Shown: positions 32,516-42,283 of the stretch, piece after piece
Layout of the letters: every line of letters begins with the position of its first letter
Position numbering within the stretch: the first letter of the stretch is position 1
NCBI GenBank assembly: GCA_021741205.1
Contig: JAIOYI010000004.1
Coordinates: 62,001 to 126,000, forward strand
Length of the DNA stretch: 64,000 nt
Source: Emcibacter sp.
Lineage (GTDB): Bacteria; Pseudomonadota; Alphaproteobacteria; Sphingomonadales; Emcibacteraceae
Direction: 5' to 3'
The notes under the pieces: model-generated
What the model saw: the letters and a program-made list of their open reading frames with translations, nothing else
The model's database searches: none
Told to the model about the DNA's origin: nothing
Made by a program: the position numbers and the translations under genes

Positions 32516-34210
32516 ATGATTCAACGTCCTTGGTTGTCAAATTACCCAAACCACGTAAAGTGGGATCAGAAATTTATCGCAAAGCCGTTGCATACAATGG
32601 TGGAGTCTGCCGCTCAGAATTTTCCAAATTCCGTTGCCTATGATTTTTTGGGTAAAGAACTTACCTATAAAAACTTTCTAAAGGATGTAAATCACTTTGC
32701 CAAGGGATTGCAAAAACTGGGTGTCGGCAAGGGCACCCATGTTGGTATATTTATGGTTAACTGTCCTCAATTTGCGGTTGCTTATTTTGGGATTTTAAAG
32801 ACGGGGGCTACAGTTGTAAATTACAGTCCGCTTTATTCGGAAGATGAGCTTATCCATCAAGTGGAGGATTCTGAGACCGATATTATGGTCACGTTGGATC
32901 TGAAAATATTATATCCAACCATACAGGAGGTGGCAAAGAAAACCCGTTTAAAGCATTTGGTGGTGGATCACTTTACCAATAGTCTACCTTTTCCAAAGAA
33001 TATTCTTTTTAAACTTTTTAAAAGTGTGCATCTTTCAAAGGTTGTTCACGATGAATATTATATAGATTACCGTACCCTTATGAATAATGACGGCCTTGTT
33101 GCTCCTGTGGAAATTAATGTGGATGAGGATATTGCCGTTATTCAATTTACGGGGGGGACAACAGGATTTCCAAAAGGGGCTATGCTCACCCATTCTAATA
33201 TCTATTGCAATGTTCTTCAGCTTGAAAAATGGGCTATTGATATAGAACGGGGAAAAGAAATTGTTATTGGATTTCTGCCTTTTTTTCATGTTTTTGCTAT
33301 GACCGTTGTTATGGATCTAAGCGTTCATATAGGGGCTAAAGTTTTTATTGAGATGAAATTTGAACCTCTCGCCGCCATTGAATTGATGAAAAAAATAAAA
33401 CCAACCTTATTTGCGGCTGTTCCGACCATGTATACGGGTTTGCTTAGTAACAGCAAATCAGCAGATATAGGGCTGGACAGGATCAAGATGTGTATGTCGG
33501 GTGGTGCACCGTTGCCTGCGGAATTGGCCTTGGCCTTTAAAAAGAAGATGGGGGTCGCTATATCGGAAGGCTACGGCTTAACAGAAACATCTCCCGTCTG
33601 TATTTCCAATCCCTATGATAGAGAAAGTAGAAGTGGATCAATAGGTCTGCCTTTACCCGCAACAGAGGTTATTATTGTGGATCGTAATGATCCGTCAAAA
33701 GTCATGCCTTTGGGCGAGGCTGGTGAGATTTGCATCAAGGGGCCACAAGTGATGAAAGGCTATTGGAAACGACCAGAAGCCACGGCGGAAGTCATGATCA
33801 ATGGGTTGCTCAGAACCGGTGATGTGGGTTATATGGACGATGAGGGCTATACCTATATTATTGACCGTAATAAGGATCTTATTCTTGTGGGTGGATTTAA
33901 TGTTTACCCTCGGGTGGTAGAAGAGGCCATCTATAAACATCCCTCCGTTCATGAGGTGACCGTTATCGGTGTTCCAGATGATTATCTGGGCGAAAGACCA
34001 AAAGCTTTTGTCAGTTTAACAGATCCAAACGAAAAATTGACCGAGCAAGAATTAATGGCTTTTATCAAGGATAAACTCGGTAAGCATGAGCGACCAAAGG
34101 AAATTGAATTCAGAGCAGAATTGCCAAAAACGATGATTGGAAAATTATCCAAAAAAGAACTTGTTGCTGAAGAAAAAGCCAAATATGAACAAAATAAGAT
34201 CAATGCTTAA
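32516..34210 (+). CDS. fadD: Long-chain fatty-acid-CoA ligase
   Basis: A 564-residue AMP-forming ligase. The P-loop reads F-T-G-G-T-T-G-F-P-K-G-A-M-L, followed by E-G-Y-G-L-T-E-T-S-P, then T-G-D-V-G-Y-M-D-D-E-G and D-R-N-K-D-L-I-L-V-G-G-F-N-V-Y-P; the C-terminal Lys region is K-T-M-I-G-K-L-S-K. It activates fatty acids to acyl-CoA at the membrane face. It follows the acyl-CoA dehydrogenase by 60 bases and likely shares its promoter. Confidence 0.88.
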   Translation: MIQRPWLSNYPNHVKWDQKFIAKPLHTMVESAAQNFPNSVAYDFLGKELTYKNFLKDVNHFAKGLQKLGVGKGTHVGIFMVNCPQFAVAYFGILKTGATVVNYSPLYSEDELIHQVEDSETDIMVTLDLKILYPTIQEVAKKTRLKHLVVDHFTNSLPFPKNILFKLFKSVHLSKVVHDEYYIDYRTLMNNDGLVAPVEINVDEDIAVIQFTGGTTGFPKGAMLTHSNIYCNVLQLEKWAIDIERGKEIVIGFLPFFHVFAMTVVMDLSVHIGAKVFIEMKFEPLAAIELMKKIKPTLFAAVPTMYTGLLSNSKSADIGLDRIKMCMSGGAPLPAELALAFKKKMGVAISEGYGLTETSPVCISNPYDRESRSGSIGLPLPATEVIIVDRNDPSKVMPLGEAGEICIKGPQVMKGYWKRPEATAEVMINGLLRTGDVGYMDDEGYTYIIDRNKDLILVGGFNVYPRVVEEAIYKHPSVHEVTVIGVPDDYLGERPKAFVSLTDPNEKLTEQELMAFIKDKLGKHERPKEIEFRAELPKTMIGKLSKKELVAEEKAKYEQNKINA

Positions 34211-34255
34211 CGACGAAATAGATTGTTAAGTTATGAAGAGTGACAGGAGATTTTT

Positions 34256-35179
34256 TTGACGACAGGTTTTTTCTTCCATTCAGAATGTGAAGGTCATATC
34301 ACACCAGAGAAACATCCAGAGGCAAGCACGCGATTATCTGTTATTTTTGATCATCTGGATAGGCCAGAATATAAGGATTTAAAAAGAATAGAGGCGACTG
34401 CGGCCACAATAGAAACACTCAATCTTGCCCATGATAAGGACTATATCCAATATGTTTTGGATAATGTCCCAAGCGAGGGGCATTTTAGCCTAGATGATGA
34501 TACTTATCTTTCGAAAGGCTCCGTCCTTGCAGCATTGCGGGGCGTAGGGGCGACGTGTCAGGCCATTGATCATATTATGGACGGGCGGCTTGATAATGCC
34601 TTTTGTGCCATTCGACCACCAGGACATCATGCGGAACCTGATCGGGCGATGGGCTTTTGTTTGTTTAATAATGCGGCAATCGGGGCGCTTTATGCCCGCA
34701 CCACTCATTTTTGTCATCGTGTTGCTATTATTGATTTTGATGTGCATCATGGAAATGGCACCCAAACCATAGTGGGACGTAACAAAGGTCTTTTTTATGC
34801 CTCAACGCATCAATCGCCCCTTTTTCCAGGCACGGGACATTTGAACGACACAGGGGACGGTGTGATCGTTAATGCGCCCTTAGCGGCAGGTAGCGGAGGG
34901 CGCGCATTCCGTATGGCTTTTGAGACCCGTATTTTTCCAGAGTTAGAGAAATTTAATCCTGATTTTATTATTATTTCAGCTGGGTTTGACGCCCATGTTA
35001 TGGATCCTTTGGCGGATTTAAGACTTGAGGATGATGATTTTTTCTGGGTAACGGACGAAATCATGAAATTAGCAAAAAAATATTGTAAAGGGAGGGTGGT
35101 ATCTTGCCTAGAAGGGGGATATAACCAAAATATTCTAGGGCAAAGCGTCGCAACACACATTTCTGCATTGATGCAGTAG
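34256..35179 (+). CDS. Histone deacetylase family protein
   Basis: A 307-residue HDAC-fold enzyme (AcuC/acetylpolyamine amidohydrolase class). The zinc site and active His are clear in R-P-P-G-H-H-A, I-I-D-F-D-V-H-H-G-N-G-T-Q and S-A-G-F-D-A-H, with G-G-Y near the C-terminus. Bacterial members deacetylate small amines, polyamines or proteins. The start is TTG with AGGAG upstream. It leads into xseB with a 52-base gap. The natural substrate is unknown. Confidence 0.9.
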   Translation: MTTGFFFHSECEGHITPEKHPEASTRLSVIFDHLDRPEYKDLKRIEATAATIETLNLAHDKDYIQYVLDNVPSEGHFSLDDDTYLSKGSVLAALRGVGATCQAIDHIMDGRLDNAFCAIRPPGHHAEPDRAMGFCLFNNAAIGALYARTTHFCHRVAIIDFDVHHGNGTQTIVGRNKGLFYASTHQSPLFPGTGHLNDTGDGVIVNAPLAAGSGGRAFRMAFETRIFPELEKFNPDFIIISAGFDAHVMDPLADLRLEDDDFFWVTDEIMKLAKKYCKGRVVSCLEGGYNQNILGQSVATHISALMQ

Positions 35180-35231
35180 GCAAATTTCCCTTATACCAAA
35201 GCATTAATAATTCATAGGAAAGGAATATAGC

Positions 35232-35501
35232 GTGTCAAAAAATACAAATGATCCTCACGTTATTCCAGAAGAAATTGCACAGATGAGCTTTGAAGAAGCC
35301 TTGAGTGCGTTGGAGGAAATTGTCAAAAATTTGGAAAGTGGACAGGTATCACTAGAAGACTCTATTGATATTTATACCCGTGGAACGGCACTTCGACAAC
35401 ATTGTGATAATAAGTTAAAGGATGCCAGTGCCCAAATTGAGAAAATAACCAAACTTCAGGATGGTTCCCTTGGGGTGGTTCCATTGGATTCGGATCAATA
35501 A
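35232..35501 (+). CDS. xseB: Exodeoxyribonuclease VII small subunit
   Basis: An 89-residue XseB with the typical M-S-F-E-E-A-L-S-A-L-E-E-I-V and L-E-S-G-Q-V-S-L-E-D-S-I-D-I-Y motifs. With XseA it forms exonuclease VII, which degrades single-stranded DNA. The start is GTG, with AGGAAAGGA upstream. It sits three bases before ispA, a common bacterial arrangement. Confidence 0.93.
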   Translation: MSKNTNDPHVIPEEIAQMSFEEALSALEEIVKNLESGQVSLEDSIDIYTRGTALRQHCDNKLKDASAQIEKITKLQDGSLGVVPLDSDQ

Positions 35502-35504
35502 TTT

Positions 35505-36407
35505 ATGTTTATTATTAAGGATGATTTAGACAAAGACGCCTTGCAAAATGCCGCAAAAAAAGTTGAAGAAAAATTTCTGAAGCTTTTGCCTAAGGCTGTT
35601 GATTTGGAACAGCAGGTTGTTGATGCCATGACATATGCACTCATGGCCGGCGGAAAACGCATCAGACCCTTTCTCGTTATGGAAAGTGCGCGTATTTTTG
35701 GGGTGGGGGAATCGTCCGCACTTCGGGTAGCGGCGGCGGTGGAATGTGTGCATACCTATTCGTTGATTCATGATGATCTGCCCTGTATGGATGACGATGA
35801 TATGAGAAGAGGACAGCCTTCCGTTCATAAGAAATTCGACGAGGCAACAGCTGTTTTGGCTGGTGATGCTTTGCTAACGTTGGCTTTTGAAATTTTAGCA
35901 GATGAAAAAACCCATGCGGATCCACGGGTGCGATGTGAACTGATAAGCTATATGGCAAAAGCTTTGGGTGTGAATGGTATGGTCGGAGGGCAAATGTTTG
36001 ATCTTTTGGCTGAAAATCAGGAATTGGATAAAATTCGCATCACCCGATTGCAACGTATGAAAACGGGGGCATTGATTGTCTTTTCAAGTGAAGCGGGCGC
36101 CATATTGGGTAAGGCTGAAGACAAACGGCGACAAGCGATTAAGGGCTATGCCCATGACGTGGGACTTGCCTTTCAGATTACCGATGACTTATTAGACGAA
36201 GAAGGTAGTTCAGAAGAGGTTGGTAAAACGGTTGGCAAGGATGCGACGTCTGGCAAGGCAACATTTGTGTCCTTATTTGGCATTGATCAGACACGAATTA
36301 TGGCGACTATGTTGATCAGTCAGGCTATCAAACATCTTGATGGTTTTGGAAAGAAAGCAGAAAACTTGCGCAATCTTGCAAAATTCATTATTAATCGTGC
36401 CCATTAA
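35505..36407 (+). CDS. ispA: Farnesyl diphosphate synthase
   Basis: A 300-residue short-chain polyprenyl synthase. The first Asp-rich motif is D-D-L-P-C-M-D-D-D-D-M-R-R-G and the second D-D-L-L-D; the G-G-K-R-I-R-P substrate-binding loop is present. It joins IPP units into FPP, the precursor of quinones and undecaprenyl phosphate. It directly precedes dxs, linking the two ends of isoprenoid synthesis in one operon. Confidence 0.93.
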   Translation: MFIIKDDLDKDALQNAAKKVEEKFLKLLPKAVDLEQQVVDAMTYALMAGGKRIRPFLVMESARIFGVGESSALRVAAAVECVHTYSLIHDDLPCMDDDDMRRGQPSVHKKFDEATAVLAGDALLTLAFEILADEKTHADPRVRCELISYMAKALGVNGMVGGQMFDLLAENQELDKIRITRLQRMKTGALIVFSSEAGAILGKAEDKRRQAIKGYAHDVGLAFQITDDLLDEEGSSEEVGKTVGKDATSGKATFVSLFGIDQTRIMATMLISQAIKHLDGFGKKAENLRNLAKFIINRAH

Positions 36408-36425
36408 ATAAATAAGGTAGGTCCG

Positions 36426-38348
36426 TTGGGTATAAAATCAGTAACACCATTGCTTGATCAGATATCATCTCCTCAAGATGTGAAGAAACTCCGAGAAGAT
36501 CAGCTTCAGCTGCTCGCCGATGAAGTGCGGGCTGATATGATTGATAAGGTTTCCAAAACGGGTGGACATTTGGGAGCAGGTCTTGGTGTCGTGGAATTAA
36601 CGGTTGCGCTTCATTACGTCTTTAATATGCCCAAAGATAAACTGATTTGGGATGTGGGACATCAATGTTACCCGCACAAGATTTTAACGGGTCGCAGGGA
36701 TCGCATGACGACCATTCGGCAAGGCGGTGGATTGGCCGGATTTACCAAACGCAAAGAAAGTGAATATGATCCCTTTGGAGCGGGGCACAGCTCGACCTCA
36801 ATTTCTGCGGGGCTCGGTATGGCGGTTGCCCGTGACTTGCAAGGTCATGATGAAAATATTATTGCCGTTATTGGGGACGGCTCTATGAGTGCTGGCATGG
36901 CCTATGAGGCTATGAATAATGCGGGCGCTTTAAATTCCCGATTGATCGTGATTTTAAACGACAATGATATGTCAATTGCGCCCCCTGTTGGGGCGATGAG
37001 TGCTTATCTTGCTCGCCTGTTATCGTCTCGTTCCTTTTTAAATCTTCGGGATTTCGCCAAGAATATTGTCAAGCACTTTCCCCGCACCATAAGCGACAAG
37101 GCCAAACTTGCCGATGAATATGCCCGTGGGATGGCCATGGGCGGGGGAACCTTGTTTGAAGAAATGGGATTTTATTATGTTGGTCCCGTTGATGGCCATA
37201 ATATGGAACATCTTTTGCCTGTTTTGGAAAATGTTCGGGATGCGGGTATGGGACCTGTTTTAATTCATGTGGTAACCCAGAAGGGGAAAGGCTACCGCTA
37301 TGCAGAGGAGGCTGAAGATAAATATCACGGCGTATCCAAATTTAATGTGGTTACGGGGGCACAAAATAAATCTACACCAAACGCACCGAGCTATACCAAT
37401 GTTTTCGCCAAGGCATTAATTGCCGAAGCCAAGCAGGATGATAAAATTGTGGCGGTTACGGCGGCGATGCCGACAGGCACTGGGCTTGATAAATTTTCGG
37501 AAATTTTTCCAGACCGTTGTTTCGATGTGGGAATTGCGGAACAACATGCTGTGACCTTTGCCGCTGGTATGGCAACAGACGGCTATAAGCCTTATGTGAC
37601 CATTTATTCCACCTTCCTGCAACGGGCCTATGATCAGGTTGTTCATGATGTGGCGGTGCAAAATTTGCCCGTACGCTTTGCCATTGATAGAGCGGGGCTT
37701 GTGGGCGCTGATGGCCCAACCCATGCGGGCTCATTTGATGTGACCTATTTGGCATCGCTACCCAATTTTGTTGTTATGGCCGCTGCTGATGAACTTGAAC
37801 TAATGAATATGATCGCAACATCCGCCGCCATTAATGACAGACCGTCTGCCGTGCGCTATCCAAGGGGCGAGGGAATTGGGATAGCTTTGCCAGACAGGGG
37901 TGAAATACTAGAGATTGGTAAGGGGCGTATTGTAAAGAAGGGCTCTCATATTGCCATATTATCCCTTGGAACCCGCCTTGCGGAGGCTTTAAAGGCGGCT
38001 GAGATTCTTAAAACTCACGGCCTGACCACAACCGTTGCCGATGCGCGTTTTGCCAAACCCCTTGATATGGATATGATACGGGAACTCGCCCTTAATCATG
38101 AGGTGCTTGTGACCATAGAAGAAGGCTCGATTGGCGGATTTGGCAGCCATGTATTGGATTATCTGAGCAATGAGGGCTTGATTGAAAACGGGTTGAAGGT
38201 GCGCACCTTGAAATTACCTGATGTTTTTCAGGATCAGGACAGCCCCGACGTCATGTATGAACAGGCCGGACTTTGCGCCAAGGATATCGTTGAGGTATCC
38301 TTAAAAGCCTTGCGCCGTAATGATACCAGTTCATCATTTATAGGATAG
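36426..38348 (+). CDS. dxs: 1-deoxy-D-xylulose-5-phosphate synthase
   Basis: A 640-residue Dxs of full length. The thiamine diphosphate motif [10 protein letters not shown], the active [12 protein letters not shown] and G-H-S-S-T-S-I-S, and the C-terminal transketolase part G-I-A-E-Q-H-A-V-T are all present. It condenses pyruvate with glyceraldehyde 3-phosphate in the MEP pathway. The start is TTG, 18 bases after ispA, with GGTAGG upstream. tlyA follows three bases later. Confidence 0.95.
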   Translation: MGIKSVTPLLDQISSPQDVKKLREDQLQLLADEVRADMIDKVSKTGGHLGAGLGVVELTVALHYVFNMPKDKLIWDVGHQCYPHKILTGRRDRMTTIRQGGGLAGFTKRKESEYDPFGAGHSSTSISAGLGMAVARDLQGHDENIIAVIGDGSMSAGMAYEAMNNAGALNSRLIVILNDNDMSIAPPVGAMSAYLARLLSSRSFLNLRDFAKNIVKHFPRTISDKAKLADEYARGMAMGGGTLFEEMGFYYVGPVDGHNMEHLLPVLENVRDAGMGPVLIHVVTQKGKGYRYAEEAEDKYHGVSKFNVVTGAQNKSTPNAPSYTNVFAKALIAEAKQDDKIVAVTAAMPTGTGLDKFSEIFPDRCFDVGIAEQHAVTFAAGMATDGYKPYVTIYSTFLQRAYDQVVHDVAVQNLPVRFAIDRAGLVGADGPTHAGSFDVTYLASLPNFVVMAAADELELMNMIATSAAINDRPSAVRYPRGEGIGIALPDRGEILEIGKGRIVKKGSHIAILSLGTRLAEALKAAEILKTHGLTTTVADARFAKPLDMDMIRELALNHEVLVTIEEGSIGGFGSHVLDYLSNEGLIENGLKVRTLKLPDVFQDQDSPDVMYEQAGLCAKDIVEVSLKALRRNDTSSSFIG

Positions 38349-38351
38349 GCT

Positions 38352-39107
38352 ATGGCCATTAAAAAGATGCGCGTTGACCAGATGTTGGTTGAACGGGGGC
38401 TTGCGGAAAGCCGATCAAAGGCGCAGGCTTATATTATGGCGGGGGCGGTCTTTAGTGGGGATATAAAAATCAATAAACCTGGTACGCAATTTCCAGAAGA
38501 TATCCCTCTGGAACTTCGTACCAAAGACCATCCCTGGGTGAGCAGAGGCGGTCTGAAACTGATGCAGGCGATTGAGGAATATGAGCTTGATGTTCAGGGC
38601 AAGACGGTGATTGATGTGGGGGCATCCACGGGCGGATTTACGGATGTTTGTTTGTCTCACGGGGCAAAAAGAGTTTATGCCGTTGATGTGGGGCATGGAC
38701 AGCTTGCATGGAAATTACGGGGTGATGAACGGGTTGTGGTGCTGGAAAAAACCAACGCCCGCTATTTGACGGTGGATCAAATTCCAGAGCCTGTTGATAT
38801 GATTGTCTGCGATGCAAGCTTTATTGGTTTGCAAACGGTTTTGCCTGCCGCCATGTCTTTGGGGAGTGAGGGTTGCATTTTGGTGGCCTTGATCAAACCG
38901 CAATTTGAGGTTGGTAAGGGAAATGTAGGTAAAGGCGGAGTGGTGCGGGACCCTGAACTTCATGAGAGCGTCTGTGAGAAGATAAAAAACTGGATAAATC
39001 ATGATATGGCGGGTTGGTCTGTGAGGGGTATAACCACAAGTCCGATCAAGGGGCCCGAAGGTAATATTGAATTTCTCATCATAGCGGATTATCACTCATG
39101 CGTATAA
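38352..39107 (+). CDS. tlyA: TlyA family rRNA 2'-O-methyltransferase
   Basis: A 251-residue protein with an N-terminal S4 RNA-binding domain (R-V-D-Q-M-L-V-E-R-G-L-A-E-S-R) and a FtsJ-like methyltransferase domain (V-I-D-V-G-A-S-T-G-G-F-T-D as the SAM-binding loop, A-L-I-K-P-Q-F-E). TlyA methylates 16S and/or 23S rRNA. It overlaps the next methyltransferase gene by ten bases. Confidence 0.92.
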   Translation: MAIKKMRVDQMLVERGLAESRSKAQAYIMAGAVFSGDIKINKPGTQFPEDIPLELRTKDHPWVSRGGLKLMQAIEEYELDVQGKTVIDVGASTGGFTDVCLSHGAKRVYAVDVGHGQLAWKLRGDERVVVLEKTNARYLTVDQIPEPVDMIVCDASFIGLQTVLPAAMSLGSEGCILVALIKPQFEVGKGNVGKGGVVRDPELHESVCEKIKNWINHDMAGWSVRGITTSPIKGPEGNIEFLIIADYHSCV

Positions 39108-40348
39108 AAATAGATCATATTGGTGCGGGGGGTGATGGGGTTGCTATGGGATCTGATGGGCCGATTTATGTGCCTTATGCAGTGGATGGGGACGATATAG
39201 AGATTAAATTTAAGGGAAAACAGGCTCATATAAGCCATATTCACACCCCGTCCTCTTATCGTACTACGCCCAAATGCAAGCATTTTGGACGTTGCGGAGG
39301 TTGTGCTCTTCAACATGTGTCGCCCGATTATTATATCAGTTGGAAACAAAAGCAAATCAAGCTTGCCTTGGGGCATAGGGGGTTTGAGGATATTACTATA
39401 TTGCCTCCAGAAATCAGTAAACTTGGCAGTCGCAGGCGGGCAAGATTTTCGGTTCTGGGGCAGGGCAAGGGGATTGCGCTTGTGGGATTTTCAGAAAAAT
39501 CCAGTCATAATATTGTGAATGTGACCGAATGTCCCGTTCTTGATCCTAAAATTTTGGCTTTGACGGATGATTTGCGGAAATTTTTGGGCAAGGCCTTGGC
39601 TAAAAATCAGAAAATGGCGATTCAAGTCAATCTTGCGGATAATGGGTTGGATATAGTTTTTGAAATGGCGGGTGAGCCTGATCTTGAGATGCGTATGGAT
39701 AGTGCGGCCTTTGCGGACGTCCAAGATATTGCCCGTATTTGTTGGCTGGATACCAGGCTGAAAAAGCCCTTTAATGAAATCTTGTGTGAAAGACGAAAGC
39801 CTTATGTGACTTTTGACGGACGGCAGGTGTATATACCTTCTGGCGCCTTCCTTCAGGCCACAAAAGAGGGCGAGGAAGCCTTGAGCGGTTATGTGAAGCA
39901 TGCTCTGAAAAATGTGGGTAAAATTGTTGATATTTTTTCAGGCTGCGGCACCTTTGCTATTGCTCTCATCTCTGATCATGGGGTGCATGCGGTTGACGGC
40001 AATTTGGAGATGGTGACAGCCTTAAAAAACAGTGCTAATCGAATGGGTCGAATTCGTAACCTCACCACAGAGGTGAGAGATTTATTTTTGCGGCCTTTGC
40101 TTGTTCATGAATTGAAGAATTATGACGGTGTGGTTATTGATCCACCAAGAGCAGGCGCACGAGAACAAATAGAAGAAATTGCCAAATCTGATATTAAAAA
40201 TATTGTGATGATTTCCTGTAATCCCGCAACCTTTGCGCGGGATGCGAGAAGATTGGTTGATGGGGGATTTATCATGGGTGATATTCTGCCCGTTGATCAA
40301 TTTCTATATGCCGCGCATCTTGAAGTCGTTGCTTCTTTCAGCCGTTAA
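39098..40348 (+). CDS. RumA/TrmA-type RNA m5U methyltransferase
   Basis: A 416-residue class I RNA methyltransferase. It has an N-terminal TRAM-like strand region (H-I-G-A-G-G-D-G-V-A), the iron-sulphur cysteines C-K-H-F-G-R-C-G-G-C and a later C-P-V-L, a SAM motif (I-F-S-G-C-G-T-F) and the catalytic S-C-N-P. It methylates a uridine in 23S rRNA or tRNA; which position is not known. It ends the xseB-to-methyltransferase run. Confidence 0.88.
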   Translation: MRIKIDHIGAGGDGVAMGSDGPIYVPYAVDGDDIEIKFKGKQAHISHIHTPSSYRTTPKCKHFGRCGGCALQHVSPDYYISWKQKQIKLALGHRGFEDITILPPEISKLGSRRRARFSVLGQGKGIALVGFSEKSSHNIVNVTECPVLDPKILALTDDLRKFLGKALAKNQKMAIQVNLADNGLDIVFEMAGEPDLEMRMDSAAFADVQDIARICWLDTRLKKPFNEILCERRKPYVTFDGRQVYIPSGAFLQATKEGEEALSGYVKHALKNVGKIVDIFSGCGTFAIALISDHGVHAVDGNLEMVTALKNSANRMGRIRNLTTEVRDLFLRPLLVHELKNYDGVVIDPPRAGAREQIEEIAKSDIKNIVMISCNPATFARDARRLVDGGFIMGDILPVDQFLYAAHLEVVASFSR

Positions 40349-40526
40349 ACGGGAAAAAGGGTAAATTTCTTTATATCTTTAATTCTCCTTTAATTCCTCT
40401 TTATTATACTGTGACATAGGCAATAAATGCCTTATTTTATAGTTAATAAAGTATTAATATTGCTTTATTAACAATATGTTAGGTTTTAATGGCTGAATTC
40501 TGCCGTATAAAGGAAAGGAGCGTTTC

Positions 40527-40541
40527 TGGCACGTTATTTGC
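40527..40541 (+). promoter_or_regulatory. Sigma-54 promoter (near-perfect consensus)
   Basis: TGGCACG-TTAT-TTGC equals the sigma-54 consensus TGGCACG-N4-TTGC. It ends 39 bases before the ATG of the orphan gene. An inverted repeat ATATTG/CAATAT at 40457-40477 lies 50 bases further upstream, where an enhancer-binding protein could sit. Confidence 0.8.
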
Positions 40542-40580
40542 TTAGTCGTAAGGGCAGATTATTATAGCGAAAGTTGAGTA

Positions 40581-41078
40581 ATGATTATCAATAAAATATT
40601 TTCAGATGCAGGGGACATTATTCGGCAGGATAATAAAACCCTTCTTGAGCAGACAAAGAATGCTGTTCGTGATGTAAAGGTAGACAATATAAAAAATAAT
40701 TCCCCCAAATTATTATCAGAGCCATTATCAGGACCATTATCAGAAAAAGATAATGTATCGGTATCTGGCATTTGGGCAAAGGTTGCCAAAGAAATCAATG
40801 TGAGAGAGGCTCGCCCAGGAGATATTATGACTCTGAGCAATGCGCTTTATAAAGCAGGGGCAATCAGTTATGATGACCATATTAATTTGAGCTTTCAGCC
40901 AGAAATTAATCACGATACCCCACTTGAAAGTAAACCTTTTAGCCATGAGCAAAAAGATTATATTGCGCTCTGGCAGACTAAGGAACGAAATGTTCTTCGC
41001 TTTGGCGGCGATCGTCAACAAATAGAAGATACCCACCGTATTCAGGCAATATTGACCTATGTTGATAGTCTAAAATAA
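40581..41078 (+). CDS. Unknown protein under a sigma-54 promoter
   Basis: A 165-residue soluble protein I do not recognise. There is no signal peptide or membrane helix. An acidic/polar N-terminal third contains a small in-register repeat (S-E-P-L-S-G-P-L-S-E). A compact middle follows (G-I-W-A-K-V-A-K-E-I, R-P-G-D-I-M-T-L-S-N-A-L-Y-K-A-G), then a charged helical C-terminus. The strong sigma-54 promoter upstream makes it very likely a real, regulated gene. In alphaproteobacteria sigma-54 often drives flagellar, nitrogen or envelope genes, so a motility or surface role is a guess. It converges with a polysaccharide deacetylase gene. Confidence 0.7.
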   Translation: MIINKIFSDAGDIIRQDNKTLLEQTKNAVRDVKVDNIKNNSPKLLSEPLSGPLSEKDNVSVSGIWAKVAKEINVREARPGDIMTLSNALYKAGAISYDDHINLSFQPEINHDTPLESKPFSHEQKDYIALWQTKERNVLRFGGDRQQIEDTHRIQAILTYVDSLK

Positions 41079-41132
41079 ATAGGGTTAAGTATGCCGTATC
41101 AGATCAATTTATGGTAAGGCGCAACCCAGCTC

Positions 41133-42140
41133 TTATTTTTTTCTTATCTTCCTAATGAACTCATTAAATCCCGATAGTTCGGCCTCAAATTCAATTTGGG
41201 ATACGCGTGCGCTGTCAAGAATTCTGCCCAAACTATAATTGGGCATGTCATAGTCTATTAATTTTGGTTCACATGTTGTTGCGGTTAGGATGTCTTGTTC
41301 TGCCAATATGGGCCAGTGGTCTTTGCTCCAGTCTCCACTTGGATAACAAAAATGGGTCATAGGAGTGGGCAAATGATTATTGATGGTCTGTTTATTTTTT
41401 TCAATTTCATAGGTTGCCACCTTGTGTTCTGTGGGAAAACGGTGTCTATGGGTATGTAATTGTATGTCTATTCCGCCAGCCATTAATGCCTTCATTTCAG
41501 CGAGGGTGATCAGGTTTAATGTGCGGCTTTTATTAAGATTGTCATAATCAACGTCTAATAGCTTGCCCAGTTTTTTTAAAATAATAATGCGCTCTTCTTC
41601 GGTTGCAAGCTTCTTACCAAAATCAATGATTTTTTGGACGGCATCAGGATCATTTTGAGAACTTGCTCCTGAAATGGCCAGACTTTTCAAGTCAATATCA
41701 GTCTTTTGGGTTTTAAAAAACATATATTGGGTGGCAAGATTAAAAAGAGGACAATCTTTGTCGAAATAATAAGAGGTCAGATATAGTGTTGCGGGAAAAT
41801 TTAAGTTTTTAAGTATGGGGAGCGCTTCTTTGAAAACGCTGTAAAAACCATCATCAATGGTCAAAACAACGGCATCATCGGGAAAATTTCGCTGTTCTTT
41901 ATAATCATATGCCTTTTGCAGTGTGATGATGTTATATTTCTTATCCGCCAGATACTGCATGCGCTTATGGAAAATCTCAGGCTGAATGAATAAACCGGGA
42001 ACAAATTCATCTTCATCCTTCATTGTAAAGCCATGATAGCATAATATTCGGAGCTTACTTTTGAACAGCATGCGAGAAATCCAAAAGAAACCAAGATATT
42101 TACACAGATGCAAAAAATAAATTTTAAATTTATAAAACAT
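41133..42140 (-). CDS. Polysaccharide deacetylase (NodB family)
   Basis: A 335-residue NodB-fold protein. The first motif L-T-I-D-D-G-F-Y supplies the metal and catalytic Asp; H-T-H-R-H gives the metal His pair, and C-Y-P-S-G-D-W is the later loop. There is a short hydrophobic N-terminus, possibly a membrane anchor. Members remove N- or O-acetyl groups from polysaccharides. It diverges from the GNAT gene and lies in a surface-glycan set. Confidence 0.85.
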   Translation of the reverse strand: MFYKFKIYFLHLCKYLGFFWISRMLFKSKLRILCYHGFTMKDEDEFVPGLFIQPEIFHKRMQYLADKKYNIITLQKAYDYKEQRNFPDDAVVLTIDDGFYSVFKEALPILKNLNFPATLYLTSYYFDKDCPLFNLATQYMFFKTQKTDIDLKSLAISGASSQNDPDAVQKIIDFGKKLATEEERIIILKKLGKLLDVDYDNLNKSRTLNLITLAEMKALMAGGIDIQLHTHRHRFPTEHKVATYEIEKNKQTINNHLPTPMTHFCYPSGDWSKDHWPILAEQDILTATTCEPKLIDYDMPNYSLGRILDSARVSQIEFEAELSGFNEFIRKIRKK

Positions 42141-42256
42141 TAAATGGTTCCAAATATTTATATAATGCTCTTGGTAAGGCTATGTTATAGTATTGTAAAT
42201 TAAAAAATATGTTAATATAATATTGTAATATAAGCTTAGGTTTTTTTGTAATAATT

Positions 42257-42277
42257 AGTTAAGAGTTAAGAGTTAAG
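42257..42277 (+). repeat. AGTTAAG x3 tandem repeat before the GNAT gene
   Basis: Three perfect copies of AGTTAAG end seven bases before the ATG at 42284, directly before an AGAG that may be the ribosome site. Gain or loss of a unit by slippage would shift the distance of upstream elements. Confidence 0.7.
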
Positions 42278-42283
42278 AGAGTA

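Noticed and set aside
41060-41145. GGGTT...AACCC pairing before a T-rich stretch between convergent genes
   Set aside because: Only five paired bases around a long loop; too weak to call a terminator.
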